Part shown: positions 45,112 through 57,138 of the stretch, in pieces
How positions within the stretch are numbered: position 1 is the first letter of the stretch
Layout of the letters: each line of letters starts with the position of its first letter
NCBI RefSeq assembly: GCF_032118995.1
Contig: NC_092663.1
Span: 5,022,001 to 5,086,000 of the forward strand
DNA length: 64,000 nucleotides
Direction of reading: 5' to 3'
Source: Asterias amurensis
Taxonomy: Eukaryota > Echinodermata > Asteroidea > Forcipulatida > Asteriidae
Translations under genes and position numbers: made by a program
The notes under the pieces: model-generated
The model's database searches: none
What the model was told of the DNA's origin: nothing
Seen by the model: the letters and a program-made list of their open reading frames with translations, nothing else

Positions 45112-46643
45112 ATCCTACAGAAGTTAAAGATGATTTTGAACCGCCTTCTCACAAGAACCCAGTCCAGATGCTAAACGAAATGAACATTGCTCCTTTGGCA
45201 TTCGTTGTCGACAGTCGAGATGGACCTCCACATGATCCAGTCTACCAAATAAGTGTGATCGTTGAAGGAAAGAGTTTCTCAACACGAAGCAGGAAGAAAC
45301 AAACTGCAAAGGAAGAGCTGGCCAGAAAGGCTCTCCTAGATGTGTTTGGCATCGTGTCGACCAGCAATGGTCGTCCATCGATTGCTCTGAAGCCAACACC
45401 AAGTGACTGTTATTCAACCTGGCCAGGGAAAGAGTACTCTTGGGCAGACCATATCCAGAACATTATCGAACAAAAGCTTCGAGAAGTCACCTTCCATGCT
45501 GGCCAGATGAGATATGTGAAATACAAGGTCCTATCAGGTATTGTGCAGACCTCAGGAACCATTGAAAGTTCAAAGGTTATTTGTATAGCAACAGGTTCAA
45601 AGTGTCCCTTGGCTAATGATCCGGATACAAAGGGCAAGGCTTTATATGATTGTCACGCAGAAGTTATAGCGCACCGTTGCCTGAAGAGGTACCTTTTAGA
45701 CCAGCTGAAGAAGCATCAGAATGATCCCACATCCTCTGTTTTTGTTGGTGGCAGCAGTGGAATGCTACAACTTAAGGATGGTGTTCAGTTTCATCTGTAT
45801 ATCAGTTGCCCACCCTGTGGAGATGCTGCAAGCTTCATCAAAGACGCGAGCAAGAAGAGAACCGGTGATACCCATCCACACCGGGGAGCAAGAGGCATCC
45901 TCCGTGCAAAAATCAAACAGGGTGAAAGTACAATTCCGTTAACAGGGAAAGCTTTGACAGCCCCAGAGCGCCTCTTTGCAATGACCTGCAGCGACAAGGT
46001 TGCAAGTTGGAATGTCCTAGGTGTACAAGGTGCACTGTTGAGCAAGATCATTGCCCCAGTGTACTTGTCCAGCGTTGTTCTTGGCATGCAGTGCCACTAC
46101 GACCACCTCCCGAGAGCTCTCTACGGACGCCTCACAGACCTCCCAACCTTGCCAAGAGGCTTCATTCTAAACAAGCCTCTCATGGTTGGTACCACTAAAC
46201 CAAGTCTGTACCTCTTCGGCATTTCTCCATCCTCCAAATCGCCTAGCTTTGGAATCAACTGGATAGAGGGTAATAAAGACATTGAAGTGATCACAACGGA
46301 GACGGGGTTGACTAAGGATGGCGTTGCATCCTGTGTATCTAAGAAGGAAATCTTCAACACCTACTTGAGCATTATGGAGAACTCTCACTCAAGGCAGCGC
46401 GCCACAGATTCACCTCAGAAGGACCAGAAGAGGGGGAGTGGATCCCGAAAAAGCAAACAGGGTAAAAAGAATGTAGTTCTTCAACCTGAACCCAAGGGAC
46501 CGAGATCGTACAAGGAGGAGAAGAAAACAGCTGATGCTTACCAACAGTGTAAGGTTATCATGAAGGCTACATTTCTATCTGAAGGGTTGGGTCGGTGGCT
46601 CGTCAAACCAACAACTTGTGATGAGTTCTTCAGTGACTCTTAA
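45112..46643 (+). CDS. ADAR/ADAD-type adenosine deaminase exon: dsRBD + deaminase domain
   Basis: A single 1.5-kb exon preceded by a good acceptor (TTATGTTTAG|ATCC) holds a complete dsRBD and a complete ADAR-type deaminase domain. Numbering from the ATG at 45078 in the same frame, dsRBD is at about 27-92 (NPVQMLNEMNIAPLAF; KKQTAKEELARKALLDVF). Zinc and catalytic motifs are present: DCHAEVIA (H193, E195), SCPPCGDA (C247) and MTCSDKVASWN (C304). The ADAR2 flipping-loop glutamate appears as GEST (E283), and the C-terminal inositol-phosphate-type W507 and K510 (GRWLVKPT) are kept. A lysine-rich linker at about 436-485 replaces the shorter ADAR2 segment. Known role: ADARs deaminate A to I in dsRNA; mammalian ADAD1/2 are usually described as lacking catalysis. 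The start is unresolved: an upstream exon is likely, though 45078 (MQFLIIVQLCL) or 45168 could serve. No other introns interrupt it. Confidence 0.93.
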
Positions 46644-46755
46644 TAGCAGTGTGTTAGTACTTTCAGTCACCCAAGTATCAACTACTCCCGAGTACTATGT
46701 ACTAGTTTTAGGGTGAAAATGTGTGCTTTATTTGACCTTCAAAAATGGACTCATC

Positions 46756-46761
46756 AATAAA
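46756..46761 (+). promoter_or_regulatory. Poly(A) signal AATAAA of the deaminase exon
   Basis: AATAAA lies 113 bp after the deaminase stop codon at 46643, at a normal distance for a 3' end. Confidence 0.6.
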
Positions 46762-46784
46762 AATTATTGTCGTAGTTAACGTAT

Positions 46785-47020
46785 AAACGAGTATGATAAA
46801 CCTTGATCGGGCGAGTTTGTCTATTTAAAGCGTTTGGAACCGTTTGTTACTAAATCCATGTTTAGAAAGATGGTTAAAAAGTAGAATATAAAGATCCACA
46901 CAAATACAATGTGCATGTATGCCTCGCAGTTGCGTGGTTTCCTTTAACTTTGCGAACACACGGTCGGCCATTTTGTGGAGTCAATGTACCTGTGTGACCA
47001 ATGACATTGCGGTAAAAGTC
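46785..47020. mobile_element. Partial copy of the 17967-18356 family after the deaminase gene
   Basis: CCTTGATCGGGCGAGTTTGT, AAAGCGTTTGGAACCGTTTG and CACACGGTCGGCCATTTTGT match the left arm in order; the right arm is absent. Confidence 0.75.
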
Positions 47021-49120
47021 TATTAAAAGTCTTCTTGTACATGTTAATGCATTTTATGTGTGCTGTTGTAGAGCCATCCAGGCCAAACTAATATAATAAG
47101 TGTATTTTACAATGTCACCAGTGAGCAATGACAACCTGTTTTTCTGTTTTAATGTTCTCGTTTTAGGTAATGTATTGTAAAACATTGTTCATTATAGTGA
47201 TCTGCCTTTGCACGACATTAGATTTAAGTTTTTAGACGGTGTGGCTGATAACCAATGAAGTATTCCACCCCACCCTGCGCCGACTGTACCCCATATACTT
47301 TAAATTGTCTATAATTTTTTTAAACTTAAATGCTGTACTGATTATCTTTTGTTCCAAATTAATTGAAAGCCTACGTCACCTTGCAATCTGGAGGAAATGT
47401 CGTTTATCAGCTTTAGTCTATGTACAACTCTCACGTTCATCTATGTTATTTGGGCATTCACGTCCACTGGGGGGGGGGGGGGGGGGGGGGGTGGACTTCA
47501 GATGCAAAATTTACTGAAAGTGGTATTTATGGTTATACTTGCCGTGAAACACTTGCCGTGAAAGTCTTCCCCTGAAGGCAAATAAACCTTTGATTTCTGC
47601 ACCATTTGATTGCAATAATGATGACACAGAACAATCTTGCCGGATATAATGTATAGGTTGTTTAATTTTTATTAAATATAAATGATTTGATAAAAACGCT
47701 AAGATCGGAAATAATTTCATTTGTAAGATTAAATGTATATGCAATATTATATAAACAGTGTAATTCAAACTGAATTATAAATTATGAACATTTTAATTTC
47801 TTGGAATCCTTGAGTAACAGCACATTTTTTATTATCAATCTGGTAAGTTCAATATTTAGCTTTGTTTAACGTGATATAATTGGTCAAAGGGCTATCGGTT
47901 AAATACACCTTGCATAAATATTTGTAATTATCTAAAACATACAAAAGTCAATTTGAAAGTTCGTTGGTTATAAAGTATAACCCAGCAGAGGCCCATATCC
48001 ATCCAATCACAAATACTGTTAACTGTTTCGGCAATGGCATTTGATGAAGTATTAAACTCTACAAATTATCATTATTTCAAATCAGACGTTCTCTTATTTG
48101 TAATAATGACCAATGTATACAGACCATGCCATCCTGAGATTTCTTAGTCCTTGCAATGTTAGTTGTTCTTTTTTAATGAAGAAATTACGTTTTTTTGTAA
48201 GTGTTGCATGCACATTTTGATGACATTTCCCACGTAAATTGTTGAGTCTTTTATCACAGACGTGAATGTTGTACATTCCCTTAATAGTTTGCCATTGTAG
48301 ACGAAACTGTATTCATAATTATTTCGTGCAGTTTGTACTGACGTAGTGCATGCTGTTAAGTTTGTTTACGGACGAGTTCAAATTGTTTTAAAATTGTTTA
48401 CAATCTTTAACTCTAAACTCATAACTATCTGAGAGTATACCTTTGGTATCGATTGTTCTATCTCCATGATAACCCCACCTCTATGGTTATCATTTGACCA
48501 AAACGTCATGATGACATCACTTGATGACTATGTACTAGTAAGAATAGTGTCAATTTAGTTTTAGGTTTCGTCCAAATGTGTCAAAATAATGTGATATTAA
48601 TTAATTTATGTAATGACATGTATGGTACCACATGATATTAAGTAATTGGTATTAAAACAATTGTTATAGTATAAATGTTTGGTTGATTAATTAATTATAA
48701 TAAATACATCAACACATAATCATCATAAGGTAATTTTGCTTATTATTGTTAATCTTTGGGCAGACAATGGCCATTCCAGCAGCATATTGTGGGTGAACTG
48801 TCAAACTTAATATCAGGCCCATACCACCTCGACCCACGCTGGTCCAGGCTATTCATTAACACTCTTATTTCCGAACATGAAATGTTAGAAAGGTTTGTGT
48901 ATCAGCAGAGCTACAAAACAGCAATATTAATTATAAGTTTGTCAATGGGATTGGAGGCAATGCATGGTGAGGTATCAATGTATTTACGGTAACACCATGT
49001 GTATATTATTATCTACTTTCTGGGTAGAGTATATTCTTTGTCTTGCTAAACTCTATTACCGCAGAGTAGATAAGTTTGTCATCAGAATATAAATCACAAG
49101 TTTGAAAATCTGTGTTGATT
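47020..49120. other. Intergenic stretch between the deaminase exon and SH3BP5
   Basis: Very AT-rich with no supportable gene. It contains the poly(G) tract and a repeat fragment at about 47570-47620. An open frame at 48756-48992 has no splice or protein support. Confidence 0.45.
47470..47491 (+). repeat. Poly(G) tract (~22 G)
   Basis: Uninterrupted G run. Other homopolymer or G-quadruplex-like tracts are (GGGGT)n near 43672-43692, C-runs near 4120 and 44035, and a T30 run followed by G9 near 7003-7041. Confidence 0.9.
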
Positions 49121-49141
49121 TTTTATTCACTACCGGCTGCT

Positions 49142-52100
49142 TCAACATTCGGCTTCATCACAATTCTGATTCTCATTGGCTGATGTTATAACTACGTCAT
49201 CGACTGGAATCATGGGTAGTGATGTGTTAATCGCCATCGTATCGTCTGGTTCGTGGACGTCCTCTGTGTGTTTGTCTGCGCGGTAGCGGAAAAGAGCAGG
49301 GGAACCAGGCCTTTCTAGTTCAGATGCTTGAATTTGCTGAATTGGACTTGTCGGTAGGGGATCTGAAAAATCAAAATCTTCTTGGATTTGTTTCTTAACT
49401 CCTACTGATGGTGCTCTCTTTCTATGCTTTCTATGGTCGTCCTGATCTTCTTGGTTGTTGACAACACTGATGTGAGATTCGTCGAGAGAGACCGGCTCTG
49501 AGTTTACAGCAGAGTGTTTTTCTGTAGGTGTATCTTGGCCAGCATTTTCCTCATCGGATATTTCGCCCTCGCTTTGCTCAGGTGATATGTCATCAATGAC
49601 ACCATTAAGTCGTGTCTCCTGCTCAATGGTTATGACTTCAACACTGCTTTCCGCCACGGAAAAGTCACCACCCTCGTTTGAATCGCTTTCAACATTTTGC
49701 AACTCGGACATTTCGATTTCTTCCGGTTCGTAAACTTCAACTTCTTCAATTTCGTCTTCCACCGGCTCGCCTATGACTCCCTCCGGGGATTCGACCACGA
49801 TTACCGGGGGTCCTGATGCGCCTTTCCGTAGCACTGTCACCTCCTCTTCGGTCAGTTCAGCATCGAAAGATTTGTATCCTCTGCAAGTTGCCTCGATCAG
49901 TTCTTGGTCCTCTGGAAGTAAGCCGGGCAGTTTGGCAATGGCTTTCTCTGAGCTGTAGAAGTCTGGGTCGTTCATGCTATCTTCTCGGCGTAGGGTTGGC
50001 AGACCGTGCTCGGTCAGTAAGGGGGACTGGGGCACGTCATCCTCGGGGGAGGTCGAGTACGAGGAGGTCGGATCTTCAGCTTCATCGATTCCTCCTGATG
50101 CTATGGGGCTAGAGAAGGATGATGTACGAAACGAATAAGAGAATGAGGATGAGCGAATCGAGTTTCCTCCTGGATCAGAGAAGGATGATGTACGATTCGA
50201 GTTAGAGAAAGATGCTGAACGAAATGAGTTTCCTCCTTGTGGTGGATTAGAGAAGGAGTGTGTACGAATCGAGTTTTCGTTGGTGTCGAGGTCGGCCACT
50301 GGAATAAATCAGAAAAAAACAATTACACAGATGGGTGGAAAGTTGCATTGACGGGAGGCAATTATTTTCCGTAGTATAAATTTGCTATCCTTGAACAATT
50401 CCTGATTTTATTTTAAGGATTCCCTTTTTAGAATTGATTAAAAAAGAACAACAAAATCCTCATTGAAAAGACGACTGTGGCATTTCTGATGTACAAAAAA
50501 ACACTTGCTGGTGGGAGAGCATTCTTAAAAACGACTACAGCAGAACGTGCTAGTCAGCTGTTGTTGTTTTTTTCAGAACCGCAAGTTAAAGATAAACTTA
50601 TCGCAAATCTTAGAACACATTTCCCATTGAGGACCATTTGATTTTTCTCCCATGTTTGGTTATTTCATTTCGATGGTGTTTAGGCACCAAACCAACAAAC
50701 ATTGTGTTTGATATTCATGCCGAGTTGTGCATTCATGCAACACCAAGATAAGTCAACAACTATTTTGAGTATTAGTAATAGTGTCCGGTGCCTTTAAATT
50801 ATCCCTCTCCCACACGTTCAAAGCTTTACCTTTTTCCAAATTCCCCTCTTCTTCTTCGTCCTGATCGCTCCCTCTTTTGGGTCCGATCTGATCACTTTCA
50901 GCCCCAACCCCTGAACTTCTCTCCTGTAAGGTTGGAGCAGCATCCGAATGTTGCCGTCTGCTGTGGTGAATGTCTTCCGAGATCATCTCGAGGTTCCGTA
51001 GTGCCTCCCGGTACCGCTTCTTGCTCTTGGCTAGCATCTTCTGAAGTTTATCCACCGAGTCTTTTAGGTTTTCTAGGCGGGAGTAGAAGGCGTCTCTCAG
51101 ATCGTAGTATGCTCTGGAAAAGGAATATATTATTTAAGAAGCCGCCATTTTGTTTCCCTTCTCTTTCCCTTCTCTTTTCCAAAAAAAAGTTAAGATACAT
51201 TTTAACGATCTCAGACGAAATCAAATAAATTTTGGAAAATAGCCGAGCCGGTCAGGCGGCCAGTAAAAAAAAACGGGGGGTTCTTCCTTCCTTTTTCCAA
51301 AAAGGCAGGACGCTAAAGATGTTTTTTAAATATTTTATTTGGCCTAAAGGCAGGTTCGTAGATTGGGTTTTGTAAAAGTAATGCTGATTTGAGGCAAAAT
51401 TATAAAGAAAGATATAATAAAGGAACTTGTGGAAGTTTCAGATGAATGCAGATACAGTGTCAACCTGCTGAGAAATCATATTTATAATCACGGTATTTTC
51501 ACAAGAACATGGAACCTATCCACATTTAGCAAAGTTGCGGGGGGAGGGGGCGGTACCGACTGTATCTCTGGCTGCAGTTTTACCGAAACTACTTGTAAGC
51601 TGTACGTGACCATGAACCTTGTATGTCATCTAATCATCAAGCCATACCCTAATTGGTTTTAAGGCCATGCCTTGATACTGATGGAGACCTTTGCCATTAT
51701 ACTTGCTTTGCCCTTGCGGATTTGGTTCATAACTTCAGATATATTTTCCAGATGCATATATACTTACGCTGACTTTCCGATGCTCTTGCGAAGTTTCTTC
51801 CCCAGCTGCTCAACTTTGACCTGTGACCTTTCGTATGCCTGCGACAACTGCGCATGCTCCTTCTCTCCTCGAAGCTTCTCATGCTCGGCTGAGTTGAGCT
51901 GGTACACAAAAACAAACACCAAGAAACTTTTTGGGTGCAGTGCGTAAAATGAATTTTGAAACGACCAATTCCAGCTATTAAAAAACTAGTTCATATCAAT
52001 GTGACTTTAGTGCATTGGACTCTGTCTGGTGACTCCTCGGGGTGTGGGTTCGATTCCCGGTCATGACACTTGTATCATTGGGCATAACACTCAGCTACAA

Positions 52101-55100
52101 CTGCTTCTCTTCACACAGGGGAATATGTGAGGGTAGATGTAATTTGTTTATTTCTTATTTATGGCAGATTTGTTTTTACGCCAGATTATCTTTATAAATA
52201 ATTGCATAAAAAAGGCGCCGGAAATAGGCTTTAAAAGGGCGCCGAAATGGGGCTTTAATAGGGGCAAACGGAAATATTGGCTAAAAGTACTCCTAGTAAA
52301 AATGGTGCACCCAATTTTTCCCCCTCAAGCTGAACACGATGGTTATCGGCGCCGTTACAGTGTGCCGTAAAGCCAGCAATTATTTGTTTGAGACATTTAT
52401 AGATGTCGTGAAACTCGCTGTCCCTCTCCTTACTGAATGACAGACTGAGCTTTCGCTTCGACAAGAAATCAAAAGATCAAAAGTGAGTTCTTAATTATTT
52501 TGAAATAATTATAATAATAATAATAATAAACAACCCTTATAAAGCACCTTACATCCATGACTGGACCCCAAGGCGCTGTACACATTAAAAATAGCTGCAA
52601 ACAAGAGCAAAAAAAACACGAGCATAAAAGATTTCTAAAAACATAAACCACAAAATGGACCAGCCAATATACAGTTAAGACCACAAACCGCGAAATTTAA
52701 AAAGTTATGGAAAGGGCACTAATATAAAAAGTTTCCTTTCTTGTTTTCGTTAGTTGCTACACTTAGAACACAACCAACCTTGAGTGTGGCATGGTTGAGC
52801 ATCTCCTGCAGGGCCGAGTCGAACTCTCGTTTCTTTCTTCCCTGCATTGATGTTTCCTCAGCGATCGTGATCGTCTCTTTGGCTGCTTGGAACATCCCAA
52901 CAGCTCTTTGGTACTTGTGTGCTGCCTCTTGCACCTTCTCTTGTGCCTTCATCATTACAATATCAAACAAATAGTTTCTCCATAAAATAGTATAAAGCTG
53001 CTCTTCAAGCAATAGTTGTTTTGACAAGCCTATATACCTTTCAAGCTACCAAAGGTGTTACCGAAAGGTTGTGGCGCCCGACTCGCAAATAGAGAGGATG
53101 GTCCCTCTTTTTTTATTTGCATTTGTGTCTTTTAAGCTTAGAAATATTTTGAGTTAGGGCCTTATGTATTTGTAATTGCCCAGATTGTTTATATAAGGCT
53201 TAATTTGAATAATAGCAATCGAAATGATCAAAATATTACATGGTGGGTGTCCAAATGGTTTCTCGGCTTCATTTCAGACTGAAATGTTTCACTGGCGGAT
53301 TTTTAATCATTAAGTGAGTTTTCAGATTGGAATATTTGTTGGAAGATAGAAAACAAATATTGTGCTTAATTGACAATGAAATAAAATAGTGGAACATGTG
53401 TGAATCTTTCTTATGTTACAGCCTGCCGAAATGTAGGTCATATCACCGGAAATCATACAGTAGTACCGATTGACATGTTCACTATAACCCTCCTACCTTA
53501 TGTGCCTTTATTCGAGCTTCATGATACGACTTGGCTTTTTTTACGGCCTTGCCACATCGCTTGGCCGCTTCGTTCAACTTGTAAGATGACTCCGTCAAAG
53601 TTACCCGAAACTGTTGTCTGGCATCCTGTAATTTTCATATAGTTATGGTCAAACAAAAGTGAAGACAATGTTGTAGAGAAAAAAAATCAAAACATTTAGG
53701 ATTTTTTTGTTTTAATAATACTCTGCAGTATAGTTCATTAGGCAGGTATTCTTTTTTGGGGGAAACGAATGTAAATTTTTTTTGTTAATTTCATAAAGTT
53801 CTCCCGTTATTTCGGCACATGGAAGTAAAATGATCATCGGGGTATAATTTTGCGCACAATGAAAGATCATCAAGCAATTCCGTGTCATAATCTGTATGTG
53901 GTTCTTCTTTCTTTAAAACACTCACATCCAGTTCCTTCTCCAGACTGTTAATCTCTTCCGAGGTGCTGTTCAATTTATCTAGCTCACCCTAAACACAGAA
54001 ATAAAACCATAATGTAATTTTACTGCCACAGTGGTAGCTCCCTCACCGAATAATCGAAATTATGGAGATTAGGCCTAATGGGTAAAATAACAAATTGCAG
54101 ATGGGTTGCGTGGGACGTCAGTGGAAGGGGTCTGAGTCTTATTTTATCAAGATCATTTTTTTTTTTCTTTTTTTTTCTTTTTTGTGGCAACCATTATCTG
54201 CTGGCCCGGACCGGGTACCCAAACTTTCTGCACCTAATCAAGATGGCGGATTTGATCAAACCCGGGGTTTTGTTGTCAATGCCCTGTGCATGCCACTCTA
54301 CCGAGTCTAGTGCAGTTTGGCCTCGGTCTGCTGACAGTCTAAGTCGGAAATTCCTGTCTAGATAATTATTGCTATCAATTCTAAAACAATGGTTTTTATT
54401 ACAGAGAGGTCATTCACTCAAACCACAAGTTTCGATTGCCAAAAATTAACATTACGTTGTGACATTGACAATGGGGGAGCAACCCTTATAATCAACGATT
54501 TGTTTGTTCGTCATCCCTGACCTATAGTTAGATGCACGTTAGGCGGGGGTTTGAAAGTTTTTAAAAATCGGTGTTTTTTTTTTTAAGTTCAGCTTGGACT
54601 AAACCAGTTGGAACAATGCTGCATTGTTCTAGGTGCAACTTTACTTAACACAATCTGCATCTTGTCAATATTCTCGCACATCTAAACCACTTTAATTTCT
54701 ACAAAACTAAGTTCAGCTTGGTACCAGCATGGAGGAAGGGTTACAGCTATCGGTGTGAATTTGACTGATTAAGATCATGAACCTTTTGTCCGCTCAATGA
54801 ACGTTGTTAATTCTTGGGGCAATTTTCAAAGTTAAAATTCAGCAATTCCTTGCAATCGAAACAGTAAAAACTGTTCATAGAATAAGCACATGTGTGACTA
54901 GGTTTTGTAATAATCAGGGAAGTCTTTAGAGGTTGGTCTACATTTTTTTGTGTGGTAATTATTGTCAAAGACCAGTATCATCACTTGGTGTATCCCAACA
55001 TATAAAATAACAAACCTGTGAAAAGTTGGGCTCATTGTTGTCATCGAATAATTATGCAAGAAAAATAATTAAAGAACGAAAAACCATCCTAAATGTGTTG

Positions 55101-55884
55101 CACTATACAACTGAGTACTTTCAGATGCCTATGATAATGTGGATATTCTTTATAGACTTCCGCAGTGTGTGAACCATTTCCCCAATAATTCTGTGAGTAA
55201 AACAATCAGCTTGATCAAGCAGGATATGACGACAACTAAATAGTCATCATGCACTGTTACCATGTCAACATGATTTTGTACTATATTTTCCAAAACTTAA
55301 CTGATGTTTTAAACAAAAAATACAACGCGCCTGAAAATGACGGGCCTACGACTTGTATTAATTAAATTAATTGAAATAAAAACTTATGCAAAGCGTTTTT
55401 TTATAACCCATTATTCCTTTCCCGACAAAAATACTTATTCACAAACCCAAATAATAATCAATCAATCAATCAATCAATCAGTTAAATTCCACAGTTTCAA
55501 AATCACAGTCAGTATCAAATCATAGGCAATGTAAGTTGGAAATTAAGAAATAAATAGTTGTTTGATAAGATTAATTAAATGAATAATAAGCATTGACATT
55601 CGTGAAACTGTGGGGGACCCATACAGAAGCAAGGCTTGTAAGGGTATGGTTCCCCAATATTGGTGTTCTAGCATTCATGTCTAGTGAATAAAGTGAATTA
55701 TTAAAAGTTGGCAAACAAATGGAAAATAAGAAACTTTAAAACACACGTACAGTTGTAGGGTTACTATTTCGTTTTGATTCCAGCAATTAAATAGACACCT
55801 GTACAGTATGTTATAAACTTATAAGTAACCAATTACCTTTATTCTTGGATCTAACCGGGCACCTTGTTGCTCTGTCTCAGCCAT
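49142..55884 (-). CDS. SH3BP5: SH3BP5 (Sab): coiled-coil Rab11 GEF / JNK-docking protein
   Basis: Seven coding exons on the minus strand: 55837-55884, 53926-53988, 53497-53625, 52779-52946, 51768-51898, 50830-51113 and 49142-50298. Phases agree; 659 aa (human 455). The start MAETEQQGARLDPRIKGELD matches the family (LDPRIQGELEKLN). A long coiled coil covers about 17-245 with family motifs INSLEKELD, QAAKETITIAEETSM, FDSALQEMLNHATLK, QLGKKLRKSIGKS and REALRNLEMISEDIH. Known role: SH3BP5 is a Rab11 guanine-nucleotide exchange factor, binds BTK, and is the outer mitochondrial membrane JNK-docking protein Sab. The last exon adds an unusually long disordered tail: first five or six SFS-containing repeats (RTHSFS, RSASFS, RTSSFS, RSSSFS, RTSSFS), then an acidic stretch and KHRKRAPSVGVKKQ. 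The acceptor of exon 4 has a poor pyrimidine tract. A tail AATAAA lies just past the stop (minus strand, 49122-49127). Confidence 0.96.
51997..52135 (+). repeat. tRNA-derived SINE in an SH3BP5 intron
   Basis: B box GGTTCGATTCCCGGTCATGA, then ACACTTGTATCATTGGGC and a tail ending near CTCTTCACACAGGGGAAT. Confidence 0.78.
54950..55130. mobile_element. Partial copy of the 390-bp TTAA family in SH3BP5 intron 1
   Basis: GGTAATTATTGTCAAAGACC, TATCATCACTTGGTGTATCC and AAAATAACAAACCTGTGAAA match the family; the second half is degraded. A solo end of the same family is at about 50755-50800 (AATAGTGTCCGGTGCCTTTAA), in SH3BP5 intron 6. Confidence 0.6.
55452..55481 (+). repeat. (AATC)n microsatellite
   Basis: About six AATC units in SH3BP5 intron 1. 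Confidence 0.9.
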
Positions 55885-56884
55885 GTTCCTCCCATTAGCC
55901 CCAGGCTCAGAGAGCTCCTCGTATCACAGGGTTGGAGTTCACTCTTGTGGCTTTATTGCAATCATTGATTGGGAGTAATAATCAGTGTACAGCGAAACAT
56001 TAATAGCTCGACACTCGACCTTCGAGTGGGCAGATTATGATCGGTGTATTGTACTTGTGGTTGATACAATCATGGAGGTAAAAGAGCAGTACAACAACCA
56101 GGCCAACAACTTCGATCGTTGTGTAAACTTTTCCCAATTGCTGGGTGTACAACCAAAACTTTAGCTGGTGGTTCAAGTTTAGCAGGCCTACTGGAGTCCC
56201 TGATGAACCATGCCTAGACCAGTTTTTCAGCTGAGCACTGTTGATAAGCAAAAGACGTTTGTGTACGTTTACTTGCAGAACATTATTGCCGGGTGTGCAA
56301 ACTCTGATAAAACAAACATCATGCTGAACTTGCTCTGTATTACTGTACATGTACAACAGTACTGTGAGAGTGTACAGGAAATCAACAGGTTCGGTAATAA
56401 TGTAAACAACGGACACAGTTGGCTGGGTTAAGTGGCAGGTGGCACAAAGGTCAACCACGATTTAGGGGGCGTGTGTGTGTGTCGGTGCACAGGGTCGGTG
56501 CAATCGTTTAGGGAGGCAGGTCTTTTCACAGCTGTATAAGCAATAATTAGCGGCCGCTAAATATTGAAGTTGGGATGATTTTTTTAGTTAGCATTATTCA
56601 GTTTAAAATAATAATAATAATGAAGAATATTTATAGGGCGCCAAAATGAGGTGCTTAAAGTCACAACTTACTTTGTGTAAGTTCTAAAAAGTTTTAATAA
56701 AATAAATTAATTATGACTTTTTGTTTCGCGGGTGCGAATCCCACCTGTGAGAGTAATCTAATTTTTCGCAGAGCTCATGAAACTACTGAAACTAACAATC
56801 GGTGTATGGGTAAAATAAAGTTGTGATTATTCCTTAACCATAGTATAGAGCAAGGACCAACCCAATGCAAAGCTTGCACAATTT

Positions 56885-57138
56885 TGTTTTTGAAACACAT
56901 ACACAGTGCAAATCTAAAACCTGAAGCCTAACTCACAGTCGAAGCCGTGATTTCGAAAAGGGCGACGTTTGAAGCACGCCCTCTTTTTGTTGAAGTCGTC
57001 CATGTCAAATCATTTCCTCCTTCCGGTAGTCGTGGGGAGTGGTGCAAACAGGTCCCGGGAAGTTTTCCTCAAAAGACGGGAAAATTGTCACATCTAATTT
57101 TTCTACTTTGACAGGGAAACCTCATCACATAACCAAAG
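56885..57138 (+). promoter_or_regulatory. ARPC2: Putative ARPC2 promoter / 5' UTR
   Basis: A CpG-richer stretch just upstream of the ARPC2 start, with an ETS-like CTTCCGG near 57020 and no clear TATA box. Its upstream part (about 56937-56968) is a half copy of the MITE found at 61418-61580. Confidence 0.35.

Noticed and set aside
48756-48992. 78-codon plus-strand ORF between the deaminase exon and SH3BP5
   Set aside because: No splice sites, motif or similarity; normal chance length for AT-rich DNA.
56000-56458. 152-codon minus-strand ORF with hydrophobic stretches
   Set aside because: Opens on GTG, low complexity and hydrophobic by base composition, no splice sites or recognisable motif; lies in the SH3BP5-ARPC2 divergent region.
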